Source: Eupeodes corollae
Lineage: Eukaryota > Arthropoda > Insecta > Diptera > Syrphidae
Assembly: GCF_945859685.1 (NCBI RefSeq)
Contig: NC_079148.1
Location: 138,381,133 to 138,445,132 of the forward strand
DNA length: 64,000 nt
Direction: 5' to 3'
Positions 33,949-43,979 of this stretch are shown here, piece after piece (the stretch's first letter is position 1; each line of letters starts with the position of its first letter). The notes beneath the pieces are model-generated. The model was not told the DNA's origin. It made no database searches and saw nothing but the letters and a program-made list of their open reading frames with translations. A program made the translations under genes and the position numbers.

Positions 33949-34085
33949 AGTTAACTTTTTCTATGTATTAAAAACAAAAAAAAAATCATGTCAATCTGCT
34001 ACACAGCATAATGCCAAACCAATTAGACTTTAAGCTAACTTATTTATTTATATATCATGTATGAATATTAATTTGATCAATAAAA

Positions 34086-35377
34086 ATTATAACTAACTAT
34101 ATAATCCGTTTATTTGAAGGTTTTTCAAGATAAATAAATAGGAAGGACACATTTTCCTACCCCTCTGTCTAAATACACCGGTCTATTTGAATTAAGCCAA
34201 AACATACATTTCAGTAAAATCTTTAACCATGATAAATAATTGAATTTCGGTCTCTTGTTTAACTTAACATAACATAAGTATATACAAAAGTGCCTTGATG
34301 TAAAAGTACCTAAGAATTTTTGTACACTATCATATTGACCCAAGAGCTTAACTCTTGTTCATGCTTCATTTTGTTGCAATCAAAATAGGTCAAATGTTAA
34401 GTAAGGGCAGAACTACGACAACGACGACAAACGTACAGGAATTCAATTTCGATTTTGATTCAATTTTCTGCCATTTAAGCTCGGTAAATATTAATAATTA
34501 TATTATTATCATGAGTACATACCTATAACTATACATTATAACTATACTCATTCAATACAAAAGTAACTACATATAACCATAATTTGGTTGGTCGATGATT
34601 GTTTCTGAGCACCACAATTACCGTAAACAGCGAAGCTTGAATTGATTTTTTTGTGTATCGTGTAGGGGTAGGTCTATGTGGCATTAAGCTTGTTGAAAGA
34701 ATCTACTCTCTCGAGAAGGATTTGTGTTTTTCTTTTGCTGGCTATTTTCCAAGGATATTACATACATGGATAAGGAAATATTCACTATTTGTGTGTGTGG
34801 AAAATATTTCATGAACTTTTGTAGGTAGTATAGACGAACTTAACTTTATCCCAAAAACAAAATACTTACTTGTTCAAGAGAAATTTGTAATCAGGCGGGA
34901 GTATTCAAGCATTTAAGATGTGATTTTCTTAAGACAATATTGGAACAACAATTACGAAACGCATCAGTCTTAGCACCAAAGTTTTAGATTGAAAAAGTGG
35001 GCGTGTTATTTATATTTAAGTATGTTTTGACTGTCTGCTTTATGGGATAATTCAACTGTATATGAAAATTGAGACTAGACATTATTGTTTCAACAAGAAA
35101 GTGGAACTTCTTGGTTTTTTAAGGGACAACGTTAGATCAGCTAACAGACAAAACAATAATCAAGAGAAAGGAGCAGTTTACTCATTAAAATGTAAGTTCT
35201 ATTTGTCGAAAATGGGGTAACACAAAATTGATTGCTGAATAACATGAAAAAAGTACGTATACGCCCTGGTGAACAATTCTTGTTTCGATTTATTTTTTTA
35301 TTTTACAATCCAAACGCATTAAAAAATGAGGAGAGGAGGGCCAAGAAAAGGTTCTTTACCCTGAATATTTTCTTTTG
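34086..35377. other. non-coding stretch
   Basis: About 1.3 kb of unique AT-rich DNA. I see no gene, RNA or element end. Confidence 0.4.
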
Positions 35378-35549
35378 AGAAGGACACATTTAGGCCTGTT
35401 TATTGGCCCATTGTGATACCACATGAATCTTGAGGCTTTCTTCTAAGCTTAATGAAACCAGTTTGAGTCCCTTACAAAACGTGAGAGGCTGATAATGCTA
35501 ATATGATTTAGAAGAATTCTCCTAGGTAATTCTTGCGTTTTTGATCTAG

Positions 35550-36017
35550 TTTTGACTTTTGAAGATGAAATGTTTGTTAACAGTCGAATTGTTTGTTACT
35601 GAACACCAATTATTTTTAATAAATATGATTTAAAATCATAAAAATGAAATTTGTATTTAAAATCATGAAAATAAAAATAAAATTAAAAATAAACCAGCAT
35701 AGGTGTTCGTATATGCGTTTCACCCCGATGTAATGGTTGGGCTCATCAGACGATGACCATTACCTGTCTTGACGCATATTTTCTCGAATAAGTTGAGATT
35801 CCATATAATATGAGCTACATAGAGCTACTGTGAATTATATGGTTGCTAAAAGTCTTCAGAGAAGATAAATTGTAGCTTTTTTATTTTCTTGCTATGGGAC
35901 TTTTGAAGATGAAATGTTTGACTGTTAACCAATTATTTTTAATAAATATGATTTAAAATAATGAAAATTAATTTTTTATTTAAAATCATGAAAATGAAAA
36001 TAAAAATAATTTTGACT
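35550..36017 (-). mobile_element. retrozyme-like insert: partial tandem dimer with a hammerhead-like core
   Basis: Absent from LOA copy 1 at the same place (between TTCTTGCGTTTT and CCTCTTCTTCG). The sequence beginning GACTTTTGAAGATGAAATGT at 35554 recurs at 35898, giving a period of 344 bp; the shared part runs about 110-140 bp and includes TTTTTAATAAATATGATTTA and TATTTAAAATCATGAAAAT. So the insert is roughly 1.35 units. The unique part between holds the ribozyme-like fold. TTTTGACT at 35550 and again at 36010 may be an 8-bp target duplication, although the left one overlaps the unit. Metazoan retrozymes are small tandem units with hammerhead ribozymes; this assignment is inference. Confidence 0.45.
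35711..35779 (-). ncRNA. hammerhead-ribozyme-like motif (type III arrangement)
   Basis: On the minus strand ATATGCGT (35779-35772) pairs perfectly with ACGCATAT (35718-35711), giving an 8-bp helix III. The base after the first arm is C (35771), making the GTC cleavage triplet. The invariant core CTGATGAG (35749-35742) and GAAAC (35721-35717) are both present, with a short helix II of GCCC and GGGT (one G-U). Helix I is poor in a simple fold. The two apical regions are exactly complementary (GTAATGGT and ACCATTAC), which could be a loop-loop contact or an alternative stem that would spoil the ribozyme. Activity is unknown. Confidence 0.45.
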
Positions 36018-36431
36018 GTTTGCTCCTCTTCTTCGTTCGTACAGTTTCTGCAAAAGAATACGCCTAGCCGCTTGGCGTCCTTTTCTATTAGACAGTGTCC
36101 AGTTATGACACCTATTATGGACCTTATATGCGATCTGCTTAGAAATAGCAAGCAACTTGAAAATTTTAAATCCAGTGTTCGCCAGATGTTTTTTGTGACT
36201 TGACGCGTGCTGCTGTTGTTCCACCTGGTGCATGCCCTCCTCACAGCGTCTTGCATTAGCAGCAGTATACAAGTACCGATTGGTATACCAGTACTTGCCA
36301 AACGTGGTAGGATGGGCTGTACTGTACCGTTCCTGGCGAGTTCATCTGCCTTACAGTTACCTGGAATGTCTCTATGGCCCGGCACCCAGGTGAATATTAA
36401 ACTGTTGCGCCATCTCGGATTAGTTGCACCG

Positions 36432-36547
36432 AAAGAAGCCTTGTCCTGGCTTAAAGAAAACGTGATATCAACCATCTGACTATCTGAGAAAATACGGATA
36501 TCAGATGGTGATATCACGTTTTCTTTAAGCCAGGACAAGGCTTCTTT
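36432..36547. repeat. near-perfect inverted duplication inside RNase H of LOA copy 2
   Basis: Arms GAAGCCTTGTCCTGGCTTAA... (36435-36479) and its complement (36501-36544) match over about 44 bp with one extra A, around a 21-bp loop; three more A/T pairs extend outward. The arm sequence is the LKENV segment of RNase H, so part of the domain was copied in reverse. Confidence 0.95.
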
Positions 36548-37607
36548 TATCAGCAAAAGTTTCACCTGGAACACGCTACAATGATTGGAAAGGCGGAATG
36601 AGAGACTTAATTTCAGTCGTTCAGAGTACACACCTACATCAATCAAGTTTACTGACTCGTCTTCCAGGAATGTCCTATCCTCCCAGAAAGATCTGGAAGG
36701 TATAGAAATCTGGAAATTTCTGTCGAATTGCAGTTGGTCGATGGTGTAGTCTGTGTGCTTTGGAATTGATTCAAAATATCTAAGAATTACGGAAGGGCCA
36801 ATGTTGTATTGTTCAACTACGAACTACAGCGATGAAGCTTTGAGGCGAATAGCAGAGCTTGCACCTATTTGTTTGCTAAATATGTCAAGAGGTGTTAGGT
36901 AGAGTAGGGTGTCCAGTGCTGCAGATGGGTCGTGCGAAGCAATCCTCTTATACATAGTTAAGCTAATCGTTGGACTTTATTTAATTTCTCTCGGTTTATA
37001 GCTTTCTCTAAAGCAGTCCAACAAACTGCCACACCGTATATTAAAATTGGTCTGATTACCAATTTGTATAGCCAATGCGTCATTCTGGGTTGTAAGCCAC
37101 ATTTATTACCAATAGCTTTTTTGCAAGAAAACAGTAGCTATTTTGACTCTTTCCTGTACATTGCGTTTCCAATTAAGTTTTTTATCTAAAACAAGACCCC
37201 AGGTACTTAGCGTCGTCTGAAAATTTTAATTGGATTGGATTGGAAATGAAAATTTGAATTTTCTCGAAAATAAGTTTCAATCGGTTTTGTGTGGGGTAAC
37301 ACCCATTCCGTACCGATCAGCCCAAAGTACTAATAAATAGTTTGACAGAAGAGTTGCCCAGTTTTGAGTTCACTATTCTGCTATTCAGCATTAAATTAAT
37401 TAAATCCCTAAGCGAAGACAAGTTGCAGATGTGTCCAAATTGTTAAAAGCACCTTCGATGTCAAGGAAAGCAACCATAGTGAACTCTCTATGATGGAGAG
37501 AGTATTCGATGGTACGTACGAAGGTGATTCCACCGATTTATTTTTACAGTAGTCATGTTTAGAAGACGACAGAAGTCTTGTATCAATGATTGCCTTTAAA
37601 TGAATAT

Positions 37608-37659
37608 CCTGGCAACAAAAAAAAGCCCTTAGAAGTATAGGCTTTTTTTTGTTGACAGG
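37608..37659. repeat. 20-bp inverted repeat at the edge of the Jockey element
   Basis: CCTGGCAACAAAAAAAAGCC and GGCTTTTTTTTGTTGACAGG pair with a single mismatch around a 12-bp loop. It lies exactly where LOA copy 2 stops and the Jockey 3' end (poly-A on the minus strand) would begin. Confidence 0.9.
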
Positions 37660-39633
37660 AGGAAATCATTAAAAGACACTTGGCAGTATTCAACACCAAG
37701 TATTGTGGCACTCTTAACCACTAAAAACACCTCTTCATCAACACCAATCTTGAAGGATGACTTCCGATTTTTCTTTATTAACTTTGACAATCACTTTGGG
37801 GGAAGTTTAAACTTTTAATACTTTCCCATGTTTTTTTAGACCATAAGCTCATGAGGCTTGGTTCTTCTTAATATCCGAACATGATTTCTTATATTCAAGA
37901 CGGACTCCATTTTAGAATAAGTATGACTTTGCAGTCTCTGGTTGTGCGATACAGAGTATTTTTTAACAGCTTCTGTAACCATTTCTATTTGCAAGTCACT
38001 ATGTAGATTGGTATGTCTTATGTACCAAGGTGCATTAACTATTCCACGAAAGACTTTGTTTTGGAATTTTTAGACGATTTCGGTATTTATTTTTTTTGTA
38101 CAGCCCCATAATTGGATTACATAGGTCCAAACAGGCTTTAGTACTTGTTTATAAATCAGAGTTGTTACCAAGCAACCAGTACATTTTTCTATATTTCAAG
38201 TTTAGTTCTTCCCTTTTCTTTTTGATGTGCTCTTTCCACTTTAGCTTTTCATCCAAAGTCATTCCAAGGTATTTGGCCGTATTGGCGTAAGGTACAGCTT
38301 GATTATTAATGATTATTGGAATATTGTTTATCTTTTTATTTGTAAAGTTTATATGTGACGATTTTGTTTCATTGAGTTTGATACGTCATTTTTCGGTCCA
38401 AGCTTTCACTGTGTCGACGGCATTTTGTAGTCTTACTGCTGCCTTAGAAACACATTTGTCGGGTACCAAAATTGCGGTATCATCTGCAAAAGTAGCCATT
38501 ATGGTGTGATTTGATTACCAACTGGAATATCCCTTGTGTATAGTAAATACAGAGTAGGACCTAGGACACTTCCTTGTGGTACACCGGCTTCTATTTTCTT
38601 CAATTCCGAGTATTCTTGATCGTACCTTACTCTAACAATCGGTCTGAGATGTACGATTTTAATATTTCAAAGTACTGCCTAGCAAGATCCCTTTTCAGTT
38701 TGTACTCAAGTCCTTCATGCCAAACCTTGTCAAAATCTTGAGCACTATCTAATAAAATAGCTGAATACATTTGTTTTTCTTCTAATGCTTTTTCTATAAC
38801 AAACGATATTTTTTGAACTTGGTCTATCGTTTAATGTTTATTTCTAAAGCCAAACTGATGGTTTGAGATTAACCTTCTTTCTTCTATGATTTTGCTAAGT
38901 CCCTTCAGAAGAAGTTTTTCAAAAACTTGTTCCATAACTGGTATAAGCGATATTGGTCTGTAAGCCGTCACCATGGGAGATCTTAAATTTATAAAACTTA
39001 AAAGCCTTTTTCTAAAATCACTCCAGTTTGTTTTCTTATTAACAAGCTTTGGATTACTTTTTTCTAGCACTTCCGATTCACTTAGTGATAGAATCACTGG
39101 AATATGATCTGATGACAGGTCATAATTACCTTCGACACTAATGTGATTTTGTTTTGATTCCTTTAGCTACGATAAAATCAATAAGGTCTGGTATTTTGTT
39201 AGTATCGGAAGGCCAGTAAGTTGGCGAACTGGAGGAATAGAATTCGCAGTTGTATTTACGGCCTGCTTGGAAAAGGCTTTTGCCTTTTGTTGATATAAGT
39301 CTTGAACCCCAATAGGTGTGTTTTGCATTGAAGTCTCCACCAACAATAAAGTTATGCCCAATAAGATTAAATATATCTGTTTAGTCATTTCCTGTCGGGG
39401 AACACCTTGGTGGGCAGTATATAGCTGCTATCTTAAACTCTTCGTTTTTCATAACAATACTAATAGTTGTTACTTGCATATTTTTACTGCTTTCTTTAAT
39501 AAGAATCGCCGATCCACCTCTTGCCTTGTCAGCTGGATGTGGAGCGTGGTAACATGAATAATTTTCAATTACATTATCTAGGCTTTGCCCATTGGAGAAA
39601 TGAGTTTCGGACACCAGGCAAATATCGATATTT

Positions 39634-39643
39634 TCTAGATCTA
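39634..39643. repeat. target-site duplication, left copy
   Basis: TCTAGATCTA directly before the 3' tail of LOA copy 3; identical to 40789-40798. Removing the insert and one copy restores the Jockey reading frame. Confidence 0.9.
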
Positions 39644-40788
39644 GGTTAGTTTAGGTTAGGTTGGAGTGGCTGTCCAGATGTCATTGACGCACGTAGACCT
39701 AAAGGGTCCATTGTGATACCACTAATGAGGTTACTCATGGGAGAGTAATTAACTTAAACAAACCATTTTGTACTTTTAATAAAGTTAGAGAGACGTTTTG
39801 TGTCAATCGTTGCCAATTCACTGGTATTATCGAAGAAGGGATTACCGAGAACGTTATTCCTTCTAATGGAGAGTGCTGGACATGTACAAAGAAGGTGTTG
39901 GACTGTTTCCTTTTCCTCCTCGTCCATGCAGCTTCTACAGAAGTCATTTGTGTAGACCCCTAGCCTCAGAGCATGTCTTCCTATGAGGCAGTGTCCTGTT
40001 ATTACTCCAATTGTAGAGCTTATACTTTATCTGCTCAGGAATATCACGCCTTTTGACAGTTTTAAGTCTATGCTTGGCCATATTTGCTTGGTTGTTATGC
40101 AGGTGGTACTCTGTGACCATCTAGCATTTTTTGATTCTAGAGCATATTGTTTGAGAAGATATTGGCATGTATCAAGTGGTGTTCCTATGTTATATATTTT
40201 TGTCTAACATTAGGCAGAAGTGTTCCGTTTTTGGCGAGCTAATCTGCTTTGCAACTTCCCGGAACGTCTCTGTGGCCCGGCACCCAAATGAGGAGAATAT
40301 TAAACTGTTTTGTCATCTTATTCAGAGATGATCTAAATATTGTGGAGATAAACGCGAGAGATTTAAGAGCGCCTTGGCTGTCCGAAAAGATTCGTATATC
40401 CTTGCAAGATATAACGTTTTCTTTGAGCCAGGATAGTGCCTCTTTAATCGCCATTATTTCTGCCTGGAATACACTACATTGATTGGGAAGTATGATGGAC
40501 TGAGATTCAGTTGTTCCGAATACATACGCACTTCCAACTCCGTGATTGGTCTTTGAAACGTCTGTATAGAAGTGTACCGCATCGTCTTCCAGGGGTCTCT
40601 CTTCTGCCCATGAGGATCTTGAAGGAATGCTCACATTGAAGCTTTTACCGAATATCATTTTTGGGTGGTATAGTCTAAGCGATCTGGGATAGATCTGAAA
40701 CTGTCTAGAATAGTAGTATGTCCAGTATTGTTACTGTTACATTGAGAGGTGGCTCTAAGCCTCACACATGAGTTGGCTGCCACTAGAA
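39644..40788 (-). pseudogene. LOA-like retrotransposon copy 3 (5'-truncated; RNase H and tail)
   Basis: Minus-strand frame 40658-40239 holds most of an RNase H with its catalytic residues: HFYTDVSKTNHGVGSAYV (first Asp; the usual TDGS reads TDVS), QAEIMAIKEALSWL (Glu), IRIFSDSQGALKSLA (second Asp) and LIWVPGHRDVPGSCKAD (His/Asp region). A stop follows CKAD. The tail continues brokenly to 39735 (AAWTRRKRKQSN marks the shifted Cys/His region). It ends in a GTTAGTTTAGGTTAGGTT tail at 39645. RT is absent because of 5' truncation. It is more like an LOA subfamily than like copies 1 and 2. Confidence 0.9.
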
Positions 40789-40798
40789 TCTAGATCTA
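40789..40798. repeat. target-site duplication, right copy
   Basis: TCTAGATCTA, identical to 39634-39643; bounds LOA copy 3 at its truncated 5' side. Confidence 0.9.
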
Positions 40799-40919
40799 AG
40801 ATGACTTTTAATTTGGATGAATAGTGTATAAGACCGTTGGCATTCCATGTAGCGGTTTTAAGCGTTCTGTCCATCATTGTTTTTTAAGAGCGACTTTTTC
40901 GCTTAGCTGTTTGATACTC

Positions 40920-41005
40920 TATATTACGGCTTAAAAAGGAATGATAATAGACTTATAGGTCGTAAATATTTTGGATTGACTTGCGAGCATTAACCTGATC
41001 ATAGC
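40920..41005 (-). pseudogene. LOA-like copy 2, severed RT piece
   Basis: AAAGGAATGATAATAGACTT then ATAGGTCGTAAATATTTTGG matches LOA copy 1 at 23433-23480 (the PKDLRPISLSSFLLK segment). It continues the sequence that stops at 37607, showing that the Jockey element split this LOA copy. Homology fades after about 41005. Confidence 0.8.
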
Positions 41006-42448
41006 CATTAAGCATTTATTTAAATAAAAATCTTCAAATCTACCGAAACAACTTCACCTTCAAGACATTTTTGATTCCATATTTTCTTTAAAGTTGCTTA
41101 CATGAAAATTTAGCTTGAAAGCAAAAATATATGATGATACATTTCGAAACAATAGAAACATCATAATTTGAGCACAACTTTAATGAATTCATATCACAAA
41201 AATGTAACATAAACAATACTTGAACTTAATAAAATTAATTGTAAGGATAAGAATATCTATCAATGAAACATTATAGGTTAACCATCATCGTCCTCATACC
41301 TGTCAGAAACATCAAATATCAGACTCTACTCTATACACGCCACCAGACAATGAGGATTCTTTGATCTGACACTTATCTTCATGATACATTCATACATACA
41401 CATGCATGCATATAGAGATAATGTTAACCAATCATCCACGGAATCATTGCGTAAGTCTTCTTTTGCGTATACTTAACCTTTATCGCAACTTGTACATACA
41501 CTTCCAAATTCTCAATCTCTTAAAGGATATAAAAGGAAACGAACAAATAATTCGATACTTGTTACTTTGTAAGCCATCATCGCAGTTACATATTATTTTT
41601 GGTATATGGAAGTAACAATAAATCATATCTCTTACATAGAGAGCACCGTATATGATATTCAAGGTGGAAGCACCAACTTAAATCTCATAAAAGTTAAAGG
41701 GGAATTACATCAGTAAGCTTACTGTTTTGTATTTTCACACTAATTCGATAGATTTGTATACTCATAGAAATATTGAGGAAGGACTTTTTGCAGACCATTT
41801 ATCTACGAATCTAAAATAATTTCCGATTTTTGTTAAAAAGGACATCAATCGAAGTAGCGACTGCTTTCATTTCCGTACAACTTTTTAAAGTTCATTCATA
41901 TTTTTAAGTTGAAACTAAGCTCGTGAAATACAACTACAGCATCACTAAATGTCTTAAAACTTTTATAACATTCCTCCTAGAATCCTTTTTTGCGTAGAAC
42001 TCTCCTTCTTTAACACAAAACTGCTTCTTATCCATTTTATCCACACACGTATATATTACATATTTATGCTCAACTACAACACAACACTTATAGTATAGGT
42101 TTGACATGAAAGAACTCATCATTACTAGGCTCAAGGCTGTTTGAACATGGGTATCCTTTTTCGCAACAAAACAAAAAAAAACAGCAAAAAAGAAGGAAAC
42201 TTGTATTCATTTATACATTATGCAATAGTATATGTATGGGAATTCCTATACACATGCATATAGCGAATTTAAGTTCAGTTGAGTTCATTTGAATTTGATG
42301 TGGGATCAGTAATTATTTTCGGAACATGTACTCATAGTCATAACCTAACGTATATAGATATAGAAGAATGTTCAGAAAATATAAACATACACATGCATTC
42401 ATATGCATATAGGTATGTATATGGATTTAAATGAAGTGTGTGGTTAAG
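41006..42448. other. non-coding stretch
   Basis: Unique AT-rich DNA with CATACATACACATGCATGC-type simple sequence near 41391 and again near 42388. No gene was found. Confidence 0.4.
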
Positions 42449-42900
42449 TTAGGTTAGGTTAGGTTGGTTCTCTTAACAAAATAGGCCATCGAGTCATTCC
42501 CGGGGGCTAAGGCTTTCAAACCATAATGACCTATTAAAGCAGGTGTGCACATTATAAGGAGAGAGAAAGTATTATAACCCATTCTACTTTTATAAAGTTA
42601 TTCCTGATCCTGGAAATAGCAGTAACTGGTATGTATGTATTTTTGTGTTCAAAGAAGAGTTCTCGTATACAATTTAGAGAATGAATTTATTAAGAAGCCC
42701 TCACTAATTCTATATGTCGAAGCTGAAGCTAAGGCTGATACAATGTGTGCTCTCCCTTCAAATTCAAATAATAATGGACTGTATTGTGGTAGAACAATTT
42801 TGTGTCTGTTGTATACTTAAAACGGGACTGGCTTCATTAAGAGCCAATTTTAAATGGGAAAGACATCTATAGAGATAAAAATGTATGTGCACCTTCAGCT
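42449..42900 (-). mobile_element. probable LINE 3' end with (TTAGG)3 tail
   Basis: Three TTAGG units (42449-42463) are followed by sequence (GGCCATCGAGTCATTCCCGG near 42484) that is less AT-rich than its surroundings. The tail layout mirrors the ends of the LOA copies at 21322 and 39644, so this is likely the 3' UTR of a related element on the minus strand. No protein motif was read, and the right limit is a guess. Confidence 0.45.
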
Positions 42901-43029
42901 ATGACGAAAATAATAGGTACACTTTTAAAAATCTCATAAAATAGTTTCTATTGGTTTTAAAAAGTAAAATTTTTTCTAGGATTTTTAATCTGGGATTGAT
43001 AATTGATTGATTGATTGTCTTCGATATCG

Positions 43030-43580
43030 AAATTGTTTGAGATGGTTATTAAAACAAAAATTCTGTATTAGCTTGATAAAATAAACCTTTTAAGTCCATT
43101 GCAATTTGGATTCAGGGCATGGGCTTTCTACTGGGGATGCTCTTCTAGAATTTTAAAAGACATTTAGATGCAATAATGGGATACCTTGTTGAGGTGGTGC
43201 ATATGTCAACAAACTACAACAACTCACCGTTATTCAAAATCAGCTATTAGTAACGTTTGTAAAACCCATCGTTTAACATTATCAATGGAACTTTTAAGGT
43301 GTTTAAAAATTCTTCCCGTTACACATTTTTTTTTTATGTTTTAAAAGTGTTTTTTAAAAGAGCTGGCTATTTGGAAAGTCCGATTTCCAACATACAAAGT
43401 CTAAGAAGTGATTCCACCTTTTTTTAAATATCCCATATTTTCATACGACAAGCTACAGGAACTCCTATTCCACTGCTTCCTGCAAACTTTTTAAAACGCT
43501 TCCTATAGAAGTTCGTAAAATAAGAAATATTGGCGCGTTTTTAAAACAAATAAAACTATGGCTTCTTGCCGTAGACCATC
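43030..43580 (+). pseudogene. Jockey-type RT fragment J3
   Basis: KLFEMVIKTKIL (43034), LLSPLQFGFRA (43093) and, after a shift, LSTGDALLEF (43125) are RT finger motifs (Q-F-G-F-R, S-T-x-D-A-L). At the far end NASYRSS / LPIEVRKIRNIGAFLKQIKL (43500-43555) matches the usual LINE ORF2 C-terminus. The palm between is deleted or unreadable. Confidence 0.65.
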
Positions 43581-43979
43581 AAGAAATAAAGTGAGAATTC
43601 AAAAGGGGATCGCAATTTTAGAAGAAGTAAAAGATATCTAATTAATGTATGATTTAAACATCTGCAGAAAGTTTTCTAAACAAAAGTTAGATTTAAGACA
43701 GTTCTTCACACAAAAGGTGGTACAAAAGGTTGCAAAGAAAACACAAAAAAATTCATAATTCATGATGCTTTAAATTCGAAGAAAGGATTGAATAGCTCTT
43801 AAAATGTTGGACAACATTAATTTTATTTGGAAAGGATTGAAAAATCTTTGTTCGTTCACCACTTTCAACCTTAAGCTATATATAAGCAATTTTCATACTT
43901 GGAAGTAACAGCTTAATACTTAAGGGTTCATTCTGCAATATTTGGTACGGATGGAGTAATTTGTTTACTTAAAAATTGA
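43581..43979. other. non-coding stretch
   Basis: No feature is supported. Confidence 0.4.

Larger units (their letters stand above)
30010..34085 (+). mobile_element. non-LTR retrotransposon N1 copy b, near full length but decayed
   Basis: An ORF1 remnant, APE endonuclease, RT and C-terminal zinc region follow in the expected order over about 4 kb, ending with AATAAA at 34078 and A-rich sequence. Related to the minus-strand copy at 6245-8545 by the shared IPHR-x-DL tail and the endonuclease motifs. The gene parts are listed separately. Confidence 0.85.
35378..37607 (-). pseudogene. LOA-like retrotransposon copy 2, main part
   Basis: Matches LOA copy 1 over its length on the minus strand: RT scraps (TMVAFLDIEGAFN near 37460), thumb (near 37200), RNase H (AKLL-like; WVPGHRDIPGNCKADELARN near 36370) and the Cys/His tail (CRNCTNEEEEQTV near 36030). 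The RT palm between the FLDIEGAF motif and the thumb, including YADD, is missing. RNase H is wrecked by the inverted duplication at 36432-36547. The tail is interrupted by the insert at 35550-36017. At 37607 the copy stops inside the sequence that resumes at 40920, so a Jockey element has split it. Confidence 0.85.
37660..40919 (-). pseudogene. Jockey-clade retrotransposon, interrupted by LOA copy 3
   Basis: ORF2 begins MMDRTLKTATWNANGLIHYS at 40878 down, the classic Jockey endonuclease start, reaches KVILDL, is split by LOA copy 3 and resumes in frame at 39633 with ENIDICLVSETHFSNGQSLD. Further endonuclease motifs are HPADKARGGSAILIK and IAAIYCPPR (39420), then LSSDHIPVILSLSES near 39110. 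RT shows AYRPISLIPVMEQVFEKLLL (38960) and NHQFGFRNKH with a following TIDQVQ (38840). A large deletion joins the end of the nuclease/linker to the RT fingers. The palm and thumb down to 37690 are riddled with stops. It lies inside LOA copy 2. Confidence 0.88.

Noticed and set aside
34125..34343. 72-codon minus-strand frame with a weak RT-thumb look (QKFLGTF)
   Set aside because: The resemblance covers only a few residues and no neighbouring RT motif supports it.
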